DNA of 64,000 bases from Heterocephalus glaber. Its lineage: Eukaryota > Chordata > Mammalia > Rodentia > Bathyergidae. The stretch's first letter is position 1. Every line of letters starts with the position of its first letter. The position numbers and the translations under genes are program-made. The stretch covers positions 2,625,586 to 2,689,585 of the forward strand of contig NW_004624805.1 of assembly GCF_000247695.1 (NCBI RefSeq). The letters run 5' to 3'. Below are positions 9,870 to 21,904 of the stretch, piece by piece. The notes under the pieces are model-generated. The model ran no database searches. It had not been told where the DNA came from and was given only the letters and a program-made list of their open reading frames with translations.

Positions 9870-11150
9870 GCTGCTTCCTCCAGCTCAGACCGAGCCCTGT
9901 ACGTCCACAGGAGCAGCTCAGTCTCCGTGTTTGGAGGTGGATCGGCGCGGTCCATCGGACCTGTGGGACCACGGGGTGCACCACGAGGTACTGCTCTGCC
10001 CCGACAGCGCTCCTAGCCATCCCAGAGGTGGCTGCAAAAGCCACAGGCCCAGCTTTGGGGATGAGGGGTGAGCACTGCTCCTGCCTCGGGGACTCATCGG
10101 TGTGCAGGACTTCACCTGCAGCTCCTGCTGTGCTCCCTGCTTCCGGGACCCCGGGGGAGGAAAGGGCAGGCTCCTCAGCCCTCCCCCTTGCTTCTGCGTG
10201 GGACCCTTGCTGTACGAACCACCTTCCCACATCATCGTGCGAAGTGGGGTCAGCGACCAAGCAAGGGAATGAGGCACCAGGCAGAGATGGAGGCTCTGAG
10301 GGGGACAGCCTGGGAGGGAGGGGAGCTCCTCAGTGAGCTGCGCGGCCGCTGAGTGTGAAGGCTGTGTGTAAGCCGAGGGCAAGTCGAGACCATCGGTTCC
10401 CACGTGCAGAAAGCTACACTTCGGGCCTCTCGAGGTGTTCGAGTTGCACTCTGGTGTAAATGGTGTGCTTTTGCTTTTGCTAACTCCGTGCTGTGACTTC
10501 CCCAAATCAGATCTCCTTGAGCCGCACTGAGAACAGAAACTGCTGCTCTGGACTCCTGCTCCACCTGCCGGATGGAAACTCCTCCTGGAGCGCCTCTTAG
10601 CTGTGCTCTCCGAGCGCCGGCCCCTCTGCCACAGCAACATCTGGGCGCCCACAGGAGGAAGACGGCAGCCCTCGGCCTCTGGGCCGATCCTCAAGACGTA
10701 GTGAGCTCAGGTGGTTGCCAGGTCTTCCATTCGGAATCTCTGGGAGTTGGGGCTCAGGGGACCTCAGCCCGCTCCTGGGCTGGAGACGGAGCCCGGGCCA
10801 GCTTCGCAAGGTCAGTTACTCCTGCTGGCCTGAAGGGAAACTTCGAACCCAAAGGTAAGGCCACCTCTCCCCAGCCGCCAGAGTGGGAGGAAGCTCTGTG
10901 ATACGGTCGAGAAGTGCGCTGCAGGCCACACACGCGGCCTGTTCCCAGGCCCGCTCTGTTCCCCGGCAGAGCTCCACGGGCCCCCCTCAGACAAGCCTCC
11001 TCACCCCGAGACTGCAGGCGGCACCCACACCCGCGCCAGGAGCCCAGGAGCCAGTGTCGGGCTTCGCAGGATCTCCCAGTGCTGGCTGCTACGCAGAGCC
11101 GCTATTCCCGTCAGTGTCAGCATCTTTATTGGTGTGGGAAGCTAAACAAG
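9870..11150. other. GC-rich intergenic block, no gene recognised
   Basis: GC content stays well above that of the surrounding DNA to about 11.1 kb. Open frames here are long on both strands because stop codons are rare in GC-rich sequence. None resembles a known protein and none has a convincing start. It could be a distal regulatory CpG-rich region of MAP3K8. Confidence 0.4.
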
Positions 11151-13260
11151 GTCGTTATTTCATAAGATAAACATCCATTTCAGGGCAGCTGCACAATAGC
11201 CTTCTTTAGTTGTAGGCATTGAAATATGCATTGATAAGCTTGTCGGTTTCCTATAAAAACATTTCTAAGATCTGTAAGTTATTAGAAAATTCATGAAAAT
11301 AGAAACATTTAAAGTGATCTTTATTTGATATAATGTAGGTCTAGCTTTAGTTAGAATTGGTTTTAGAAAGTAGGACGTTTTAGTCTATCTTTTTAATTCT
11401 GTTTTTATTAGTACGTTTGTAGTACAGAGCGATGACATGCCTCACGGGCAGGGAGTTGGAGCGTGTACACAGCACATCCTCACTATGTCCTCTTCCCCTT
11501 CCCTCCCTCCACACTCCCTCCGTGTCTTGGTCACTTGGTCACTTTTCCGCAAAAAATAAAGTTGCATAAAAGCACAAGTATTAAAGGCAAAGGCATTAAA
11601 TACTGAGTACCCCCTCCTGGTTGTTACCATGCACGACTGTGTAGGACCCAATCACGACTGTGTCGGCTCTCACTGGGTGGTGGGAATATGGACGCTGTGC
11701 AGTTCTTTCCGAAGCTGCTTTCCCGGGCCTCACCGTGCCCTGGTGGAAGCTTTCACGTGGGCAGAGCAGGAGCAGCTGCAGCTCGGGCAGGAGGATCGGA
11801 GATGCTCGTTAAACGGTTACCAGCACACGACTGTCTTTGGGCATCATTTGTGTTTTGGTACTTTTGCCACATTTTAAATTACAAGTAACTTTTTCGTACC
11901 ACATCCTCCTCCTCCTCATATTTAACAACAGAGCACCATTGCTCTGACCTTGGACCTCAGCCTGCTCTGCCGAGGCGGTGCTGTGTCCCTAAGCACACAG
12001 CAGCGCCCAGGGGCCCCTGGCAGACTCTGCCGCCCGTCCTGAAGGCCAACACAGGGTTGGATGGCGCTCGGGCGGAACGAGGGGCGCTTCCACTCAGAAC
12101 GTGAACGCAGGCTGATGGCGCCGATTCTGTACCAGTGCTTTCCACTTGCCTACCAAGAGTCACCTTGGAAATTCTCTTGCAGTAGATTCAGGCTTGGGCC
12201 CCGAAATCTGAATTTCAGAGTGCGAGGGAAATCTTACAGGGAAACACGAGCCAAGTGCAAAGAGTACATTTGGGATTCACATCTCTGTTTCCGCATTTTC
12301 TCACCTCGTGACCTCGGGCAAGTCACTCCAACTTACCCAGCCTTGGTTTCTTTATTTATATAAGAGAAAAAAGAAAAGCCTTTTTACTTTGTGTAACATA
12401 AATATGTTCACAACCTACACGGGAGGAGAAATTTGAAATTAATTATGCTTGTATTGGCAATGTGCTAAAATACTTCTGAAATCATACGACTTTCACTTAC
12501 TGGTTAGTAATGATCACTAACACAGTCACCCTGGAAGTTGCTAAAAGTAACCCGATTTTGTATTTGATGCATCTGAAATTTAGAGATGTTATCCAAGATG
12601 ACTCTGATAACACCCAAAGCCATAATTCTGACCCATGTTCATTGCTTTCAAAATTATGTGGCCCCTGAATTATCATAACCTGGGAATCACACTCTCATTG
12701 GAAAGATGCTTCGGTGCAAGGCGGGCTCCGGGCCGGCTCTGGGTGTGGGAGGTGCAGGCTGCGGACCCTGAGGCCTCCTGCCAGCCCTCCCCACTTTGGT
12801 CCGCGGCCCGCTATGGCTCACACCAGGCTGCCTCCCCATCCCTGCTTGCTTGACACCCACACTGAGGTGGGTCTGGTGAAGGGAACCCTGCCCATCAACA
12901 CCCTAGCTGCATGCTCAGGCCAGGATTCATGGGGCACAGTTTGGGGCAGCAGACCCGGGGCAAGGGCGGGACTAACAATAGCGTCTTTTTGGCTCCAGTG
13001 ATTAAACACCGGGAAGCCTTCAGCTGTCCCACTGATGCGCTGTGACAGAAGAACACCAGTCGGGCAGCACCTGAAGAGTTCATGCTCTGTGCTTTTAATT
13101 TGAATCTGACTGCAAAGCAATTGGTTTAGAAAGACCATGTGGGAAATAGAAATGGTGACGTGGACTCCCAGTCCGGACATTCAGATTGGCAATAAATGCG
13201 GTTACATTTCAGTGAGCGTCAATTTGGTTTTCTTTGTAAGACACAAACATTGAGACTGTA
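11150..13260. other. Intergenic, no gene seen
   Basis: Composition is ordinary. One diverged MIR lies near 12.3 kb and a GC-richer patch near 12.7-12.95 kb. Nothing else could be identified. Confidence 0.45.
12293..12371 (-). repeat. MIR fragment, antisense
   Basis: 'cctcgtgacctcgggcaagtcac' followed by 'ccttggtttctttatttata' is the reverse of the MIR 3' half, a well-known signature. Confidence 0.75.
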
Positions 13261-13263
13261 TTG

Positions 13264-13374
13264 TGGGCCAGGCAGGGTTGCGACATCCTGTCTCACAAAA
13301 TACAAAGGGCTAGAAATGTAGCTTGGTGCTAGAGGACTTCTGAGATCAATCTCCAGTATCGAGAAAGGAAAGAA

Positions 13375-13405
<31 letters not shown>

Positions 13406-13440
13406 AGAGAGGGAGGGAGGGAAAAGTAAGGGAAACAGAA
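13264..13440 (+). mobile_element. B1-ID compound SINE with GA-rich tail
   Basis: A B1 remnant ('gcgacatcctgtctcac') runs into an ID half ('gggctagaaatgtagcttggtgc...gatcaatctccagta') and then a GAAA/GA/GGGA microsatellite tail to about 13440. Confidence 0.7.
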
Positions 13441-13495
13441 GAGAAAAGAAGAGACAAGGCAGATGTCAACGTTAAAGGAGGTCATACAATCTCTT

Positions 13496-13693
13496 TCTTT
13501 TTTTCAGTTTGAGGGAAGAAACCCAGGGCTTCGCACTATGCTACGTCTTCAGCCCCCTTTTTTTAAAAAAAAAAAAATTGAAACAGGGTCTCACTGTATT
13601 GCTCTTTCCTAGGTTGGGGTCAAACCTGCAATTCTCCTGTCTCAGCCTCTCAGAATGCTAGGATTACAGGTGGGTACCAACACACTTGCTCAA
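13496..13693 (-). mobile_element. ID-B1 compound SINE, antisense
   Basis: The reverse ID half ('gaaacccagggcttcgcac...ttcagcccccttt') is joined to a reverse B1 half ('gaaacagggtctcac...gctaggattacaggtgggta'). Confidence 0.8.
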
Positions 13694-13715
13694 AGTTAAT
13701 ATGAGAAGCAAACAG

Positions 13716-13905
13716 CCAGTAAATGTCTGTTTTCTCAGCACCCTGGGCAGCTGAGACAGGAGAACGAAAGTTTGAACTCAGCCTGGGCACCCTAGTGACT
13801 TAAACAGAAACTGACTTAAAAAATTGAAAAGAGCTGGGGATGTAGTTGAATGTGAAGGCTGTGGGTTCAATCCACAGTGCTGCAAAAAATAAATACATAA
13901 ATACA
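13716..13905 (+). mobile_element. B1-ID compound SINE, sense
   Basis: The B1 half ('agcaccctgggcagctgagacagg...agcctgggcaccctagtgac') is followed by 'gagctggggatgtagttgaatg...gttcaatccacagt' and an A-rich tail. It is in the opposite orientation to the compound SINE just left of it. Confidence 0.78.
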
Positions 13906-14378
13906 ATTAATCTTGCAGAAGAATCTCCATGGAGCCATTTTTAAAACAATTTTCTCACTCATCCATTTGCAGAACAAATACTTGCATCTGAGGTCATGTG
14001 CTCATCACAGAACAGCAGTGTGCAAAACCCAGAGGCCTACAGCGTATTCGGGGCGGGGTGTGGGGGGGGAGACACTGGACCGGTCAGCGAATACCTGCAA
14101 GGACGCAGCTTGCGGCCAGTGCCCGGCAGGAAGCGAACAGGTGGGGAAGTGAGAGGGCCATGGGAGGCGCTTCTGAGCTTGCTGGGGTCACAGCGGATCT
14201 TTCTGAGACTGTGGCCCTCACATGGCGATAGTGCTGTAGATGATGGCAACCTAGTGTAAGGCAAAAGTCACTGCAGACAACTAGCTACGCGTCACTTCCA
14301 CAAATGCTCCCATTTTGTTATTAGTTGACATGCAGCGAGTCTCCAGGTAAGAAAAGGTCATGGAGGTGATTTCTCCCC

Positions 14379-14394
14379 ATACCTGCACTTTATA
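14379..14394 (+). repeat. Target-site duplication, left copy
   Basis: ATACCTGCACTTTATA, identical to 14666-14681. It flanks the ORF1-like insertion. Confidence 0.85.
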
Positions 14395-14665
14395 TCTGAG
14401 TGATTATTTCTGATTTCATTTTTCCCAGATCCTCTTTTGTTGCCAGTTCAGAGAGTCCAGGTGGTTGAGGATCAGATTGTTCCATCTGGTTTCCCTTTGG
14501 GGTTGCTGTAGGTGATCCGGAAGTCTGTTTTTGAGGCTTGTTTACGTGTCTTCTCATTTCCGTGGGGGGGTTGCTTCTGGCGCCCATGCGGCTCACCTTC
14601 TCTGCCCTAGGAGCTTGGGATGGCAGCAGAGGAGCTTCCTTCTGGGCTCTGGCTTTTGATTTTTG
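14395..14665 (-). mobile_element. Short L1-ORF1-like insertion with perfect 16-bp TSD
   Basis: The 271-bp insert lies between two identical 16-bp copies of ATACCTGCACTTTATA. Read on the minus strand it is open throughout. It encodes a Pro/Lys/Gln-rich stretch ending in LSELATKEDLGKMKSEI, which looks like the basic N-terminus and start of the coiled coil of an L1 ORF1-type protein. There is no poly(A) tail at either end. It interrupts a MIR-like repeat that resumes at about 14682. The insertion is certain from the TSD; the ORF1 assignment is an inference from protein character. Confidence 0.6.
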
Positions 14666-14681
14666 ATACCTGCACTTTATA
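14666..14681 (+). repeat. Target-site duplication, right copy
   Basis: ATACCTGCACTTTATA, identical to 14379-14394. Confidence 0.85.
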
Positions 14682-14775
14682 AATGACAAGACTGAGGTCC
14701 AGGGGTGACTCAGAATTATATCAGTAGCAAATAATAGAAGTAGGCTGAGCTTTTGGACCTCAAATCCTATCTATT
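14682..14775 (+). repeat. MIR-like fragment interrupted by the ORF1-like insertion
   Basis: 'aatgacaagactgaggtccaggggtgactcagaattat' resembles the MIR segment 'gatgagaaactgaggc...gtcacac'. It is old and diverged. Confidence 0.5.
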
Positions 14776-14779
14776 ACCT

Positions 14780-16040
14780 GTAGCACTTTCCAGAAAGATG
14801 CATATAAAGAATGCTGTCCTATCTAATTTTTACAAGTATACCAAAATCAGGTACAATTAATTTCATGGTATTTTTATTTTTTTCCCCAGATGGAAAGTCT
14901 GGAATAAAAGAATGAACAGACTTTAGTATTGTATGACATACATGTTCCTTTTACTTGGAGTATGGTTTGGAAGTGCCGTTTAATCCCTCAGAGATTTAGA
15001 CTCCTTATTAGTGAAACTAGGAAACTTAGTAATTGTGTTTATTATTTCAATGTGTAAATGTAGAAAACAGTGAGAGAGTATAGTAAAAAGAAAGTCATAG
15101 AGTGAAGTGTTTAACCTTTTCACTGCAGGAGAGCCAGGTTGGTGGTTGGATTTTCCTTTCAATGGAACAGGCCCGGGGTTAGTAACAGAAACCCCAGGTC
15201 TGCGCCTGGAGAAACTGGGGTAAGCAATTCAGCAGGCTGAAGGCGAATTGTGGTTTTTCTTTTTAAGACACGGAAGCTTCCGGTTTCCTTTAGTGTCTCT
15301 TTTATTACACTCACTTTATTGCATCATAAGTTCTGTGGTCATGGTTTCATTTTTACCATGTGAACTGGATTATCCCATTGCAAATCTCCCTCAGGTTCTT
15401 GGAAAAATATCTGAACTGGATAAGATGTGGGACATCTTTAAGGAAATACCCACCTAAGAATCTGTCAAATGTTTAGCATGGTTTGCCAAGGCTTTAGGGA
15501 GATCTTAAAGGGCTCTGCAGAAAGGTCAATTTCCAGGGCAAGTTTTAATCTCAGGGACTCCGCAGAGTGCTCATTTTTTCAAACATGGAGCAAGCCTGGT
15601 TTTTAAAATCACAGGCCTTCCTCAGAGGTGCCTCAGGTAGGCTTCTCTTTCCCTAACCCAGCTGGGATGCCACGTACCAGGCAGGAGTGGCTGCACCATG
15701 GAGAAATTTCGAGCTCCATCTGAAGAAGGGGGAAGAGACTGCTCCGAGGTGCTGGTCCCTGTCCAGCTAAAGGCTGCTTTCCTGGGCCCTCCTTGCACAG
15801 GGAGCTTGGTGGCAGCAGGATTTCCCAGGAGAGCCAGTGGCTCTGAAAGGGACAAGAAGAGCCTGAAGAGCAAAGAAACATGGCAAAGCAGTCTCACTTC
15901 CGTTTTGCCTCCTCCAAGGCTCTTTCCTTTTCTTTAAAGAAAAAAGACATGAGTTAGTACTAATGTGGTGAGCACAGAAATGAGTCATTTATACCGGTGG
16001 CTATGTGTCTGAGTTCATGGGCTGGTTGAGGGTCTAAGTT
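14780..16040. other. Intergenic, no gene seen
   Basis: Ordinary composition. Nothing recognisable apart from short diverged repeat traces. Confidence 0.4.
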
Positions 16041-16046
16041 CAAGCT

Positions 16047-16159
16047 CTCATTATTGTAAGGGCCAGGGATGTAGCTCAGTGGTGCCACTGCCTGCCTGAC
16101 AGTGCAAGGTCCTGAGTTCGATCTCCAGTACCAAAAAATAAAGAACTCATTATTGTAAG
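16047..16159 (+). mobile_element. ID-type SINE with 14-bp TSD
   Basis: The element 'ggccagggatgtagctcagtggtgcc...gagttcgatctccagtacc' with an A-rich tail is flanked by perfect copies of CTCATTATTGTAAG at 16047-16060 and 16146-16159. It belongs to the low-divergence subfamily whose copies open ggccagggat. Confidence 0.9.
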
Positions 16160-16775
16160 ATGGAGTCACAATTAAAAATCACATATAACTGAATTAATAT
16201 AATTCTAAGTCAAAAATTGTGTAAAAAATCCATTCACTGTTCTCTATGGAGAAAAGTGTTTATTTACCAGTAGCTGGGTTCCATGAGATGTGTTCCATGT
16301 GGTAAACAAGCTCTTCAGAAAAAGTACATTAAGAAGTAAACACATAGTTCATAGACTGTGCACATGCGTGTCATGACAGCAATGGTTTCCAGGCTTTAGC
16401 ATACGGAAGAAGTTGTGAAAATTGCAGATCCCTAATCTTACCCCATAAGCTCCCGAATGCTTCTGAAGAAAGAATCAAACCCTTGGACTGATATTGGAAG
16501 CCCTAAGCCTCTCAAAAAGAGAAAGAAGACTTAGTTTGGAGTATATAAAGTCAAGGTGTAGGAACACCAGTGTCCCATGCTGAGAGCTAACGTTCACATT
16601 GGAAAATGCTTGCCAGTGAGCACCTGGTGCACAATTTCCATCTAACTGACCTTTCATGTTAGCTGAGCGGCAGCAGCTAACTGCTTAGAAACCTGCAAGG
16701 GAGAGAAAAGGTTGCCAATGGGATCCGTCAACGCAAAGCATCTCGCAGGGTAGCAGGGAAGATAAAATCCCTTTG

Positions 16776-16845
16776 ATGGCACTGGAGAACGTAGCTCAGG
16801 ATTAGAGCCCGAACCCCAGCACCACAAACACATACCACACCCCCA
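16776..16845 (+). mobile_element. Degraded ID-type SINE
   Basis: 'actggagaacgtagctcaggattagagc...gaaccccagcaccacaaa' keeps both box halves but the middle is deleted. Confidence 0.5.
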
Positions 16846-17009
16846 GTCTTTCCAATGGACAGAGCTTTCTAGGTCAGAGAAGAATCTCTTCGGATTCTAA
16901 GAGAAGTATTTCCTATGATCTGCAGTCTTTCCAAAAGCTCTCTATGTTTTCTAAAGTTTGTGTATCTTTAAAGGCTGGGACTTTTGGTCACCCAAGCCAT
17001 TATTCTACA

Positions 17010-17100
17010 TCTGCTTTCAGCCTTTTTTATTTTGGGCAACTTATTTAATTTCTGTCTGCCTTAGTTTTCTCACATATAAAATAATGGATATTACTATATT
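17010..17100 (-). repeat. MIR-like fragment, antisense
   Basis: 'ttttgggcaacttatttaatttctgtctgccttagttttctcacatataaaataatggatatta' is the reverse MIR 3' signature. Confidence 0.6.
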
Positions 17101-17109
17101 TTATATAAT

Positions 17110-18030
17110 AATTTTAAAATATTTAAAATATTTTATAATAAAATAAATATCCCTTCAACTCTAGAATAGACCTTTATTCCATGTTTTAATTTCTCTGAAA
17201 TGAGTGTCTCACTATCAATAATTAAAAAATACTATGTCATAATTGATAGCATTTTTTCTTAGTGGAGGTGAAAATAATGGAACCTCCTACAGAGGATGTC
17301 TTAGAGTAGATGAAATGTGAGACTGACAGTCTTATGGGGATTAACTGAGCTAAGAAATAAAATGCTTAGAGCCATGACTGGTTAATAGTAATCGCATGGT
17401 AAATATAATTTATTATCCTGAACCATGGATGAATTGTAAATTAATTTCCCCTTGTTGGCCATTTCAATTGTTTTAATTTTCCTTCTAATGTGTATGACAT
17501 TGAATGTGCTGATAAACAAAGATTTATGTGTGTCTCTAAATGAAGCAGAAAACTGTGAAGACCCTGGACAGATCACGCTTAACAGGAAGACAGGAGCAAA
17601 AAGCAGCTTTTAATGCTGGCAGCTCAGCAAGTGACTCCTGTCAGTCTTGAGAGCGCTGGAGAAAAGTTTGTTTTTCTTTGCATACCTCTTTTTACATCGA
17701 TGAAGTTTAATTCCATCGGAGTTTCCCTGGGAATAGAGCAAGCAGGATTTGCACAAAGCAGAGCAGTGGAGTGGGGAGAGCAAAGAGTTCCCACAGGACT
17801 TTGAGTCCATTCTACTCCTTTGGTGACAGAGTACAGGAGTTGTCATAGCCACTCAGGTGCATTCTACAAAGAGCACAGCTACCCAGTTAACCCATAGTGG
17901 CCCAGTTCCATATGTAGGGGAGGGCTCCTCTCTCATACATAGGATGGATTCCTAGAAGTGGAGGTACCAGGTCAAAAACCAAGAACAATTTAAGGGATGG
18001 ACTTGCAATCATAGTGATTAGGAAGTTAGT
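17110..18030. other. Intergenic, no gene seen
   Basis: AT-rich at first, then a 17.6-17.9 kb segment of mixed composition that may be an old LTR and a short L1-3'-like phrase near 17.93 kb. None is clear enough to name. Confidence 0.35.
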
Positions 18031-18200
18031 CACACTCAGGTTAGAAAGGTCACTTACTCTGACCTCGGTCATTTTCTTAAGATTTTTTTCAATTTTTACA
18101 TACATAAAATGGGAAAAGTAACATCTGTAGGGATATTGTGATGTGATAAGACACAACATAGTGATGGCACACAGTAAGCTCAAAGTCACAGTAAACAATG
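18030..18200 (-). repeat. MIR-like fragment, antisense
   Basis: 'gtcacttactctgacctcggtcattttctt...aaaatgggaaaagtaaca' is the reverse MIR 3' half, diverged. Confidence 0.55.
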
Positions 18201-18534
18201 TTTGTGAAGACATTAAGACAGCAGCAGCGCTCCCAAGACAGAACTTCTTGGACTGATGAGCCACCAGTGTTCAACAGCGACCCCGGGTGGCCTGGACAGA
18301 AATAGCAGAAGCAGAAAACGTGTGCTTTGTCACAAACCATCATGGGATCATCAATTCTTTCTCCTGGTGTTTGTTAACAGCACAGGCTGTCTGTTTACAC
18401 AGCAGGAGTTTGTGCCTGGAACTCTCGAATGATCGAGGGTAGACTGAACTAAGGAAGCAGATAAGGGACCCTGCCAACCTGTAGATGAGGGGTTACTCTA
18501 AAAAGTAAAAGATGATGACCATGTTCAGTTGACT

Positions 18535-18970
18535 ACCATAGCAGTAGTTTCCCCTCACCTGTGGTTTTGCTTTCCATGGTTCCAGTTACCTGCGGTCAAC
18601 TTCAGACTGAAAATATTAAATGGAAAATTCTGCCACAGACTAGAAGCACCGTAACTCGCACGACACCCTGAGTAGCGTGATGATCTCTTGCACCACCCTG
18701 CTCTGTCAGCTCAGGATGTGAATCATGCTTTGTCCAAGGTATCTATGTCATATATGTCACCTGCCCATTGGCCACTTACAGCTGTTTCTGCTGTGAGACT
18801 GACTGTCAAGGCATCTCAGGGCTTGTGTTCCAGTAACCTATTTAACTTAATAATGGCCTCCAAGCACAAAAGAAGGGATGTTGCCAACTCAGGCATGCTA
18901 AAGTGCTTCTTTAGCCACAGAGTGCTTCCTTTAGGTGCAAAGGTGGAAGTTCATGATAGGTATGTATGCA
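18535..18970 (+). mobile_element. Tigger-like (pogo family) DNA transposon, 5' part
   Basis: The segment begins 'agtagtttcccctcacctgtgg', the terminal-repeat and 5' region of a Tigger element ('ggtcaacttcagactgaaaatattaaatgg'). An ATG at 18853 starts a MASKHKRRDVANSGM peptide that matches the N-terminus (CENP-B-type DNA-binding domain) of Tigger transposases. The frame decays within about 120 bp, so it is an inactive fossil. A second copy of the family lies at 60.77-61.95 kb. Confidence 0.75.
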
Positions 18971-19586
18971 TATGAAAAGAAGGCAGATGAGGGTTCCAGA
19001 CCACCCTCAGCTCAGGTGTCCCCTGGGGTCACCTAAGGGGGCACTGTTGCACTTACAGTATTTTCTAGGTGGGTGAGTCAGGGAGTGATTACAGACAGTG
19101 CAGGGTCAAATGGTTTATCACTCCAGAAGAGGCGCTTCTCACTGTTGAGTGACACACGCTGAGTGTGTGAACTGATGAAACTGCACAGTCATTTCTAAGG
19201 AAACAACACAGGGATGGCCTCACTACTGCACAGCGTAATCATGAACAATCACTTTGGGAATTTTATCTGTGCCTTGCATTTCTCAACCAACTCTAAGACT
19301 GAACCTCAGTGAATGGGTGGGACCAACATGCTGATGCCCAAGAGGTAACTCATGAAAGACCCCCTAGTGTTTGAATTGCTGGAGAAGTTAGAAAAACGAC
19401 CAGAAATAATCACATAAGCACTTTGACTCCATTAAACAATTGATTTGTTTTATACATATTTCATCATTTTATTTCAGAGACCATGTCAATCTTAAACAAA
19501 CCCACAGCGTGTACAGTCTGCGTGTACAGTCTGCGTGTAGAGGGAAAATAAAACGTGACTTAAACATAAGCATCTGCTTTTTAAAG

Positions 19587-19690
19587 TACAGCTCGAGTAT
19601 CCCTTGCCTGAAAGGTTTAGGGCCAGAGTTCTTTTAGAATTCAGCTTTTCAGATTTCAAATATTTTCATATACATAGTGAGGTATCTTAG
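19587..19690 (+). mobile_element. MITE-like DNA transposon, left part
   Basis: 'ctcgagtatcccttgcctgaaaggtttagggccagag' is the terminal part of a short non-autonomous DNA transposon seen again at 48.3 and 51.2 kb. It is split by the LTR at 19691-20097 and resumes at 20103. Confidence 0.65.
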
Positions 19691-20097
19691 TGTCTTACTT
19701 TTCTCATTGCTGAGACAAAATACCCGACAGCCAAAGTTAAAGGAGGAAAGGTTTATTTGGCTCACAGTTTGTAGAGGTTTCAGTCCATAGTCGGCTGGCT
19801 CCAAGGCAGAGTGGCATGGCACGGAGGCATGGCAGAGGAGAATGGCAAGGGTCAAAGTCCATGGCAAGGAGGCTGGAGACTGCAAAGTAGCAGTGGGACA
19901 GCGGAAGCAATGAAGTGGCAAAGAAGCTTCTTTCTCCCCTTCGTATCCCATCCAGGCTACCTGCCTTTTGGGAGGTGTCACCCACACCCAGGGTAGGGCA
20001 CCCCTAATCCCAGCACCACACCCCTAATCCAGCCACCTTCAAAACTCCCCACCTATGCCCATAGAGGCTTGGGGGGCCTCCAGAACAAGCCATAACA
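19691..20097 (-). mobile_element. Solo LTR, ERVL-MaLR type, minus orientation
   Basis: The minus strand starts TGTTATGG, carries an AATAAA signal near its end and finishes in ACA. It lies between 5-bp flanks cttag/cttac (four of five identical), the TSD size of the ERVL class. It has no internal coding region and is inserted in a MITE-like element. The same LTR family recurs at 59597-60016 and, more distantly, at 61207-61770. Confidence 0.75.
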
Positions 20098-20102
20098 CTT
20101 AC

Positions 20103-20265
20103 AAGATGAGAGCCAAGTCTAAATAGGAAAGTCAAATTATACAGTATTCTTAGCGACTGCAACTCATGACATGAAGTCTGGTGTGGAACTTTGTGGTATC
20201 ATGTTGCTACTGCACATCAGTATTTCAGGTTTTGGATTAGTGCTACAGAACTTCAGATAACATTT
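20103..20265 (+). mobile_element. MITE-like DNA transposon, right part
   Basis: 'agatgagagccaagtctaaatagg' continues the consensus seen at 48.4 kb ('aggataggacccaagtctaaacat'), showing that the LTR split one element. Confidence 0.6.
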
Positions 20266-20397
20266 AAAAATTACAGTTGGTAGCAAAAGCATAAAAACAC
20301 AAAAATGTAGTCAGCTGGGATAAAAATAAATGTGAATTATATAAGTATAAAGCTTTACATGATTTTTAATGTAGTTTGGCCATTTTACTTATTTATT

Positions 20398-20475
20398 CAT
20401 TTGGTGTTAGGTACTGAACTCACTTCAAGCATGCTAAGCATGTGCCCTACCTCTGAACTACACTCCCAGCCAAAC
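20398..20475 (-). mobile_element. ID-type SINE, antisense, diverged
   Basis: 'taggtactgaactcacttcaagcatgctaagcatgtgccctacctctgaactacactcccagc' is a reverse ID element. Confidence 0.7.
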
Positions 20476-20479
20476 ACTT

Positions 20480-21370
20480 TTAAAGTTTTGTATAACACAT
20501 TCATTAACAAAGTTACATGGAATATCTAAAGTGTTTAAGGAAACTTACTTTTTCATATATACAAATATACAGAGAGAAAAAATAAAAAGTACAAAACGTA
20601 GACAGTGGAAAGTAAGCCTCCCAGCATCTTCAGATCACTAGCTACTCAATTCATCTTACCTAAAGCAAACTAAAGACCAAGAGGCATTTTATATTTTATT
20701 AAGAAGCATCTTAAATCTTTCAGATAAAATATAGAATCAGAGCATGCTTGAAGTGCTTTAAGACTCAGAAGGTAGCAAAGGTGTAGACCACCATCCTTCC
20801 CCACTTGGTCCACCCCAACCATTCCACTGCATGCCCAGTCATCCAAGGCTGCTGGGTCTCTGTGCATCCTTCCAGAAACAGTGTGTACACATGTAAGTGT
20901 GAGGTGGAAGTGTGTGTGCATGTGCTGCACGCACAGGGTCCTACCCCTTATCTGTTTCCTTTGGCAACTTTAACAGCGTTAACAGTGAAGGTAATTGAAG
21001 ATCAGCAAATAAGGAGCTTCCTCATTTCTTTAGGTTTCTCTTATCTCTTTTTATAGGAAATCAGCGGTAAGACCAAGCTAGAACACCTACAGGATAGAGT
21101 GCCAAGTATATTTCTCCGTCAGAGGTTATGTGTCACAGTCCCTAAACTAGCTGCCCACAACCTGGTCTTCTCAGTCAGTGCTCACTCCTGCCGTCCTCCA
21201 CTCGCATCTCCTCTCTTTCTGCAGAACAAATGCTTTCTTCTTCCTTCCCCTGGTAGCATTTGCTAGTGGACTTCACTTCGGTGTTGACTGGTCTCTTCTC
21301 CTAAGCAGAGTAGGACTATGAGAGCAGAAACACCCTATACCCTTTTCTGTAGTCTGGGTGCCGTTTTACA
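20480..21370. other. Intergenic, no gene seen
   Basis: Ordinary composition. No repeat or gene could be named. Confidence 0.4.
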
Positions 21371-21439
21371 GTTCCGGGCTTGTAATTCTAACAGGCGACG
21401 TCTTTGGTGAATTCTGAGTTTCTGTGTCATGAAGAAGGA

Positions 21440-21700
21440 CAGGACGCTCAGTGCTCGTGCTTTCCACTGGACTGCCGGCTCTCTGACGTTTCTGGCTTGC
21501 TGGTGTCAGGATTCTCCCTCCGTGAATCTGTCCTCACACGGCCACCTCTTTACCAGGACGCCAGGGGCATTGGGTTTGTGGCCCACGCTATTCCAGCAGG
21601 GCCTCATCTTCATTACATCTGCCAAGGCTCTGTTTCCAAATACGGTCACATTCTGAGGAGGTTAGGACCTGGGGGAGGGGTTAGGACTGAGGGTTTGCCC
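21440..21700 (-). repeat. MaLR-type LTR fragment, antisense
   Basis: 'gcctcatcttcattacatctgccaaggctctgtttccaaatacggtcacattctgagg' is a strong match to the reverse of a common MaLR-type LTR phrase. Confidence 0.65.
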
Positions 21701-21904
21701 TGTGGGAAGGGTAAAAAACAATTCATAACTGAGGTAAATTTTATAAACCAATAAATTAAGCTATAGCAAATATTCAGTAACACCTCAAAGTTTGGTTCTG
21801 TCTTCTCATAGTTGAGAAAATCTATTGACAGACTTAGAAAAACCTGAATGAACAGGCCTCAGCTAACCAGGCCCCTCAACTCATGGAAAAAAACTTATTT
21901 GCAA

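Noticed and set aside
9337..10336. Long open frames with repeated PWPPLAAPGR units crossing the N run
   Set aside because: They are translations of the 10-bp minisatellite joined through undefined bases; a 10-bp unit gives a 10-residue repeat in every frame.
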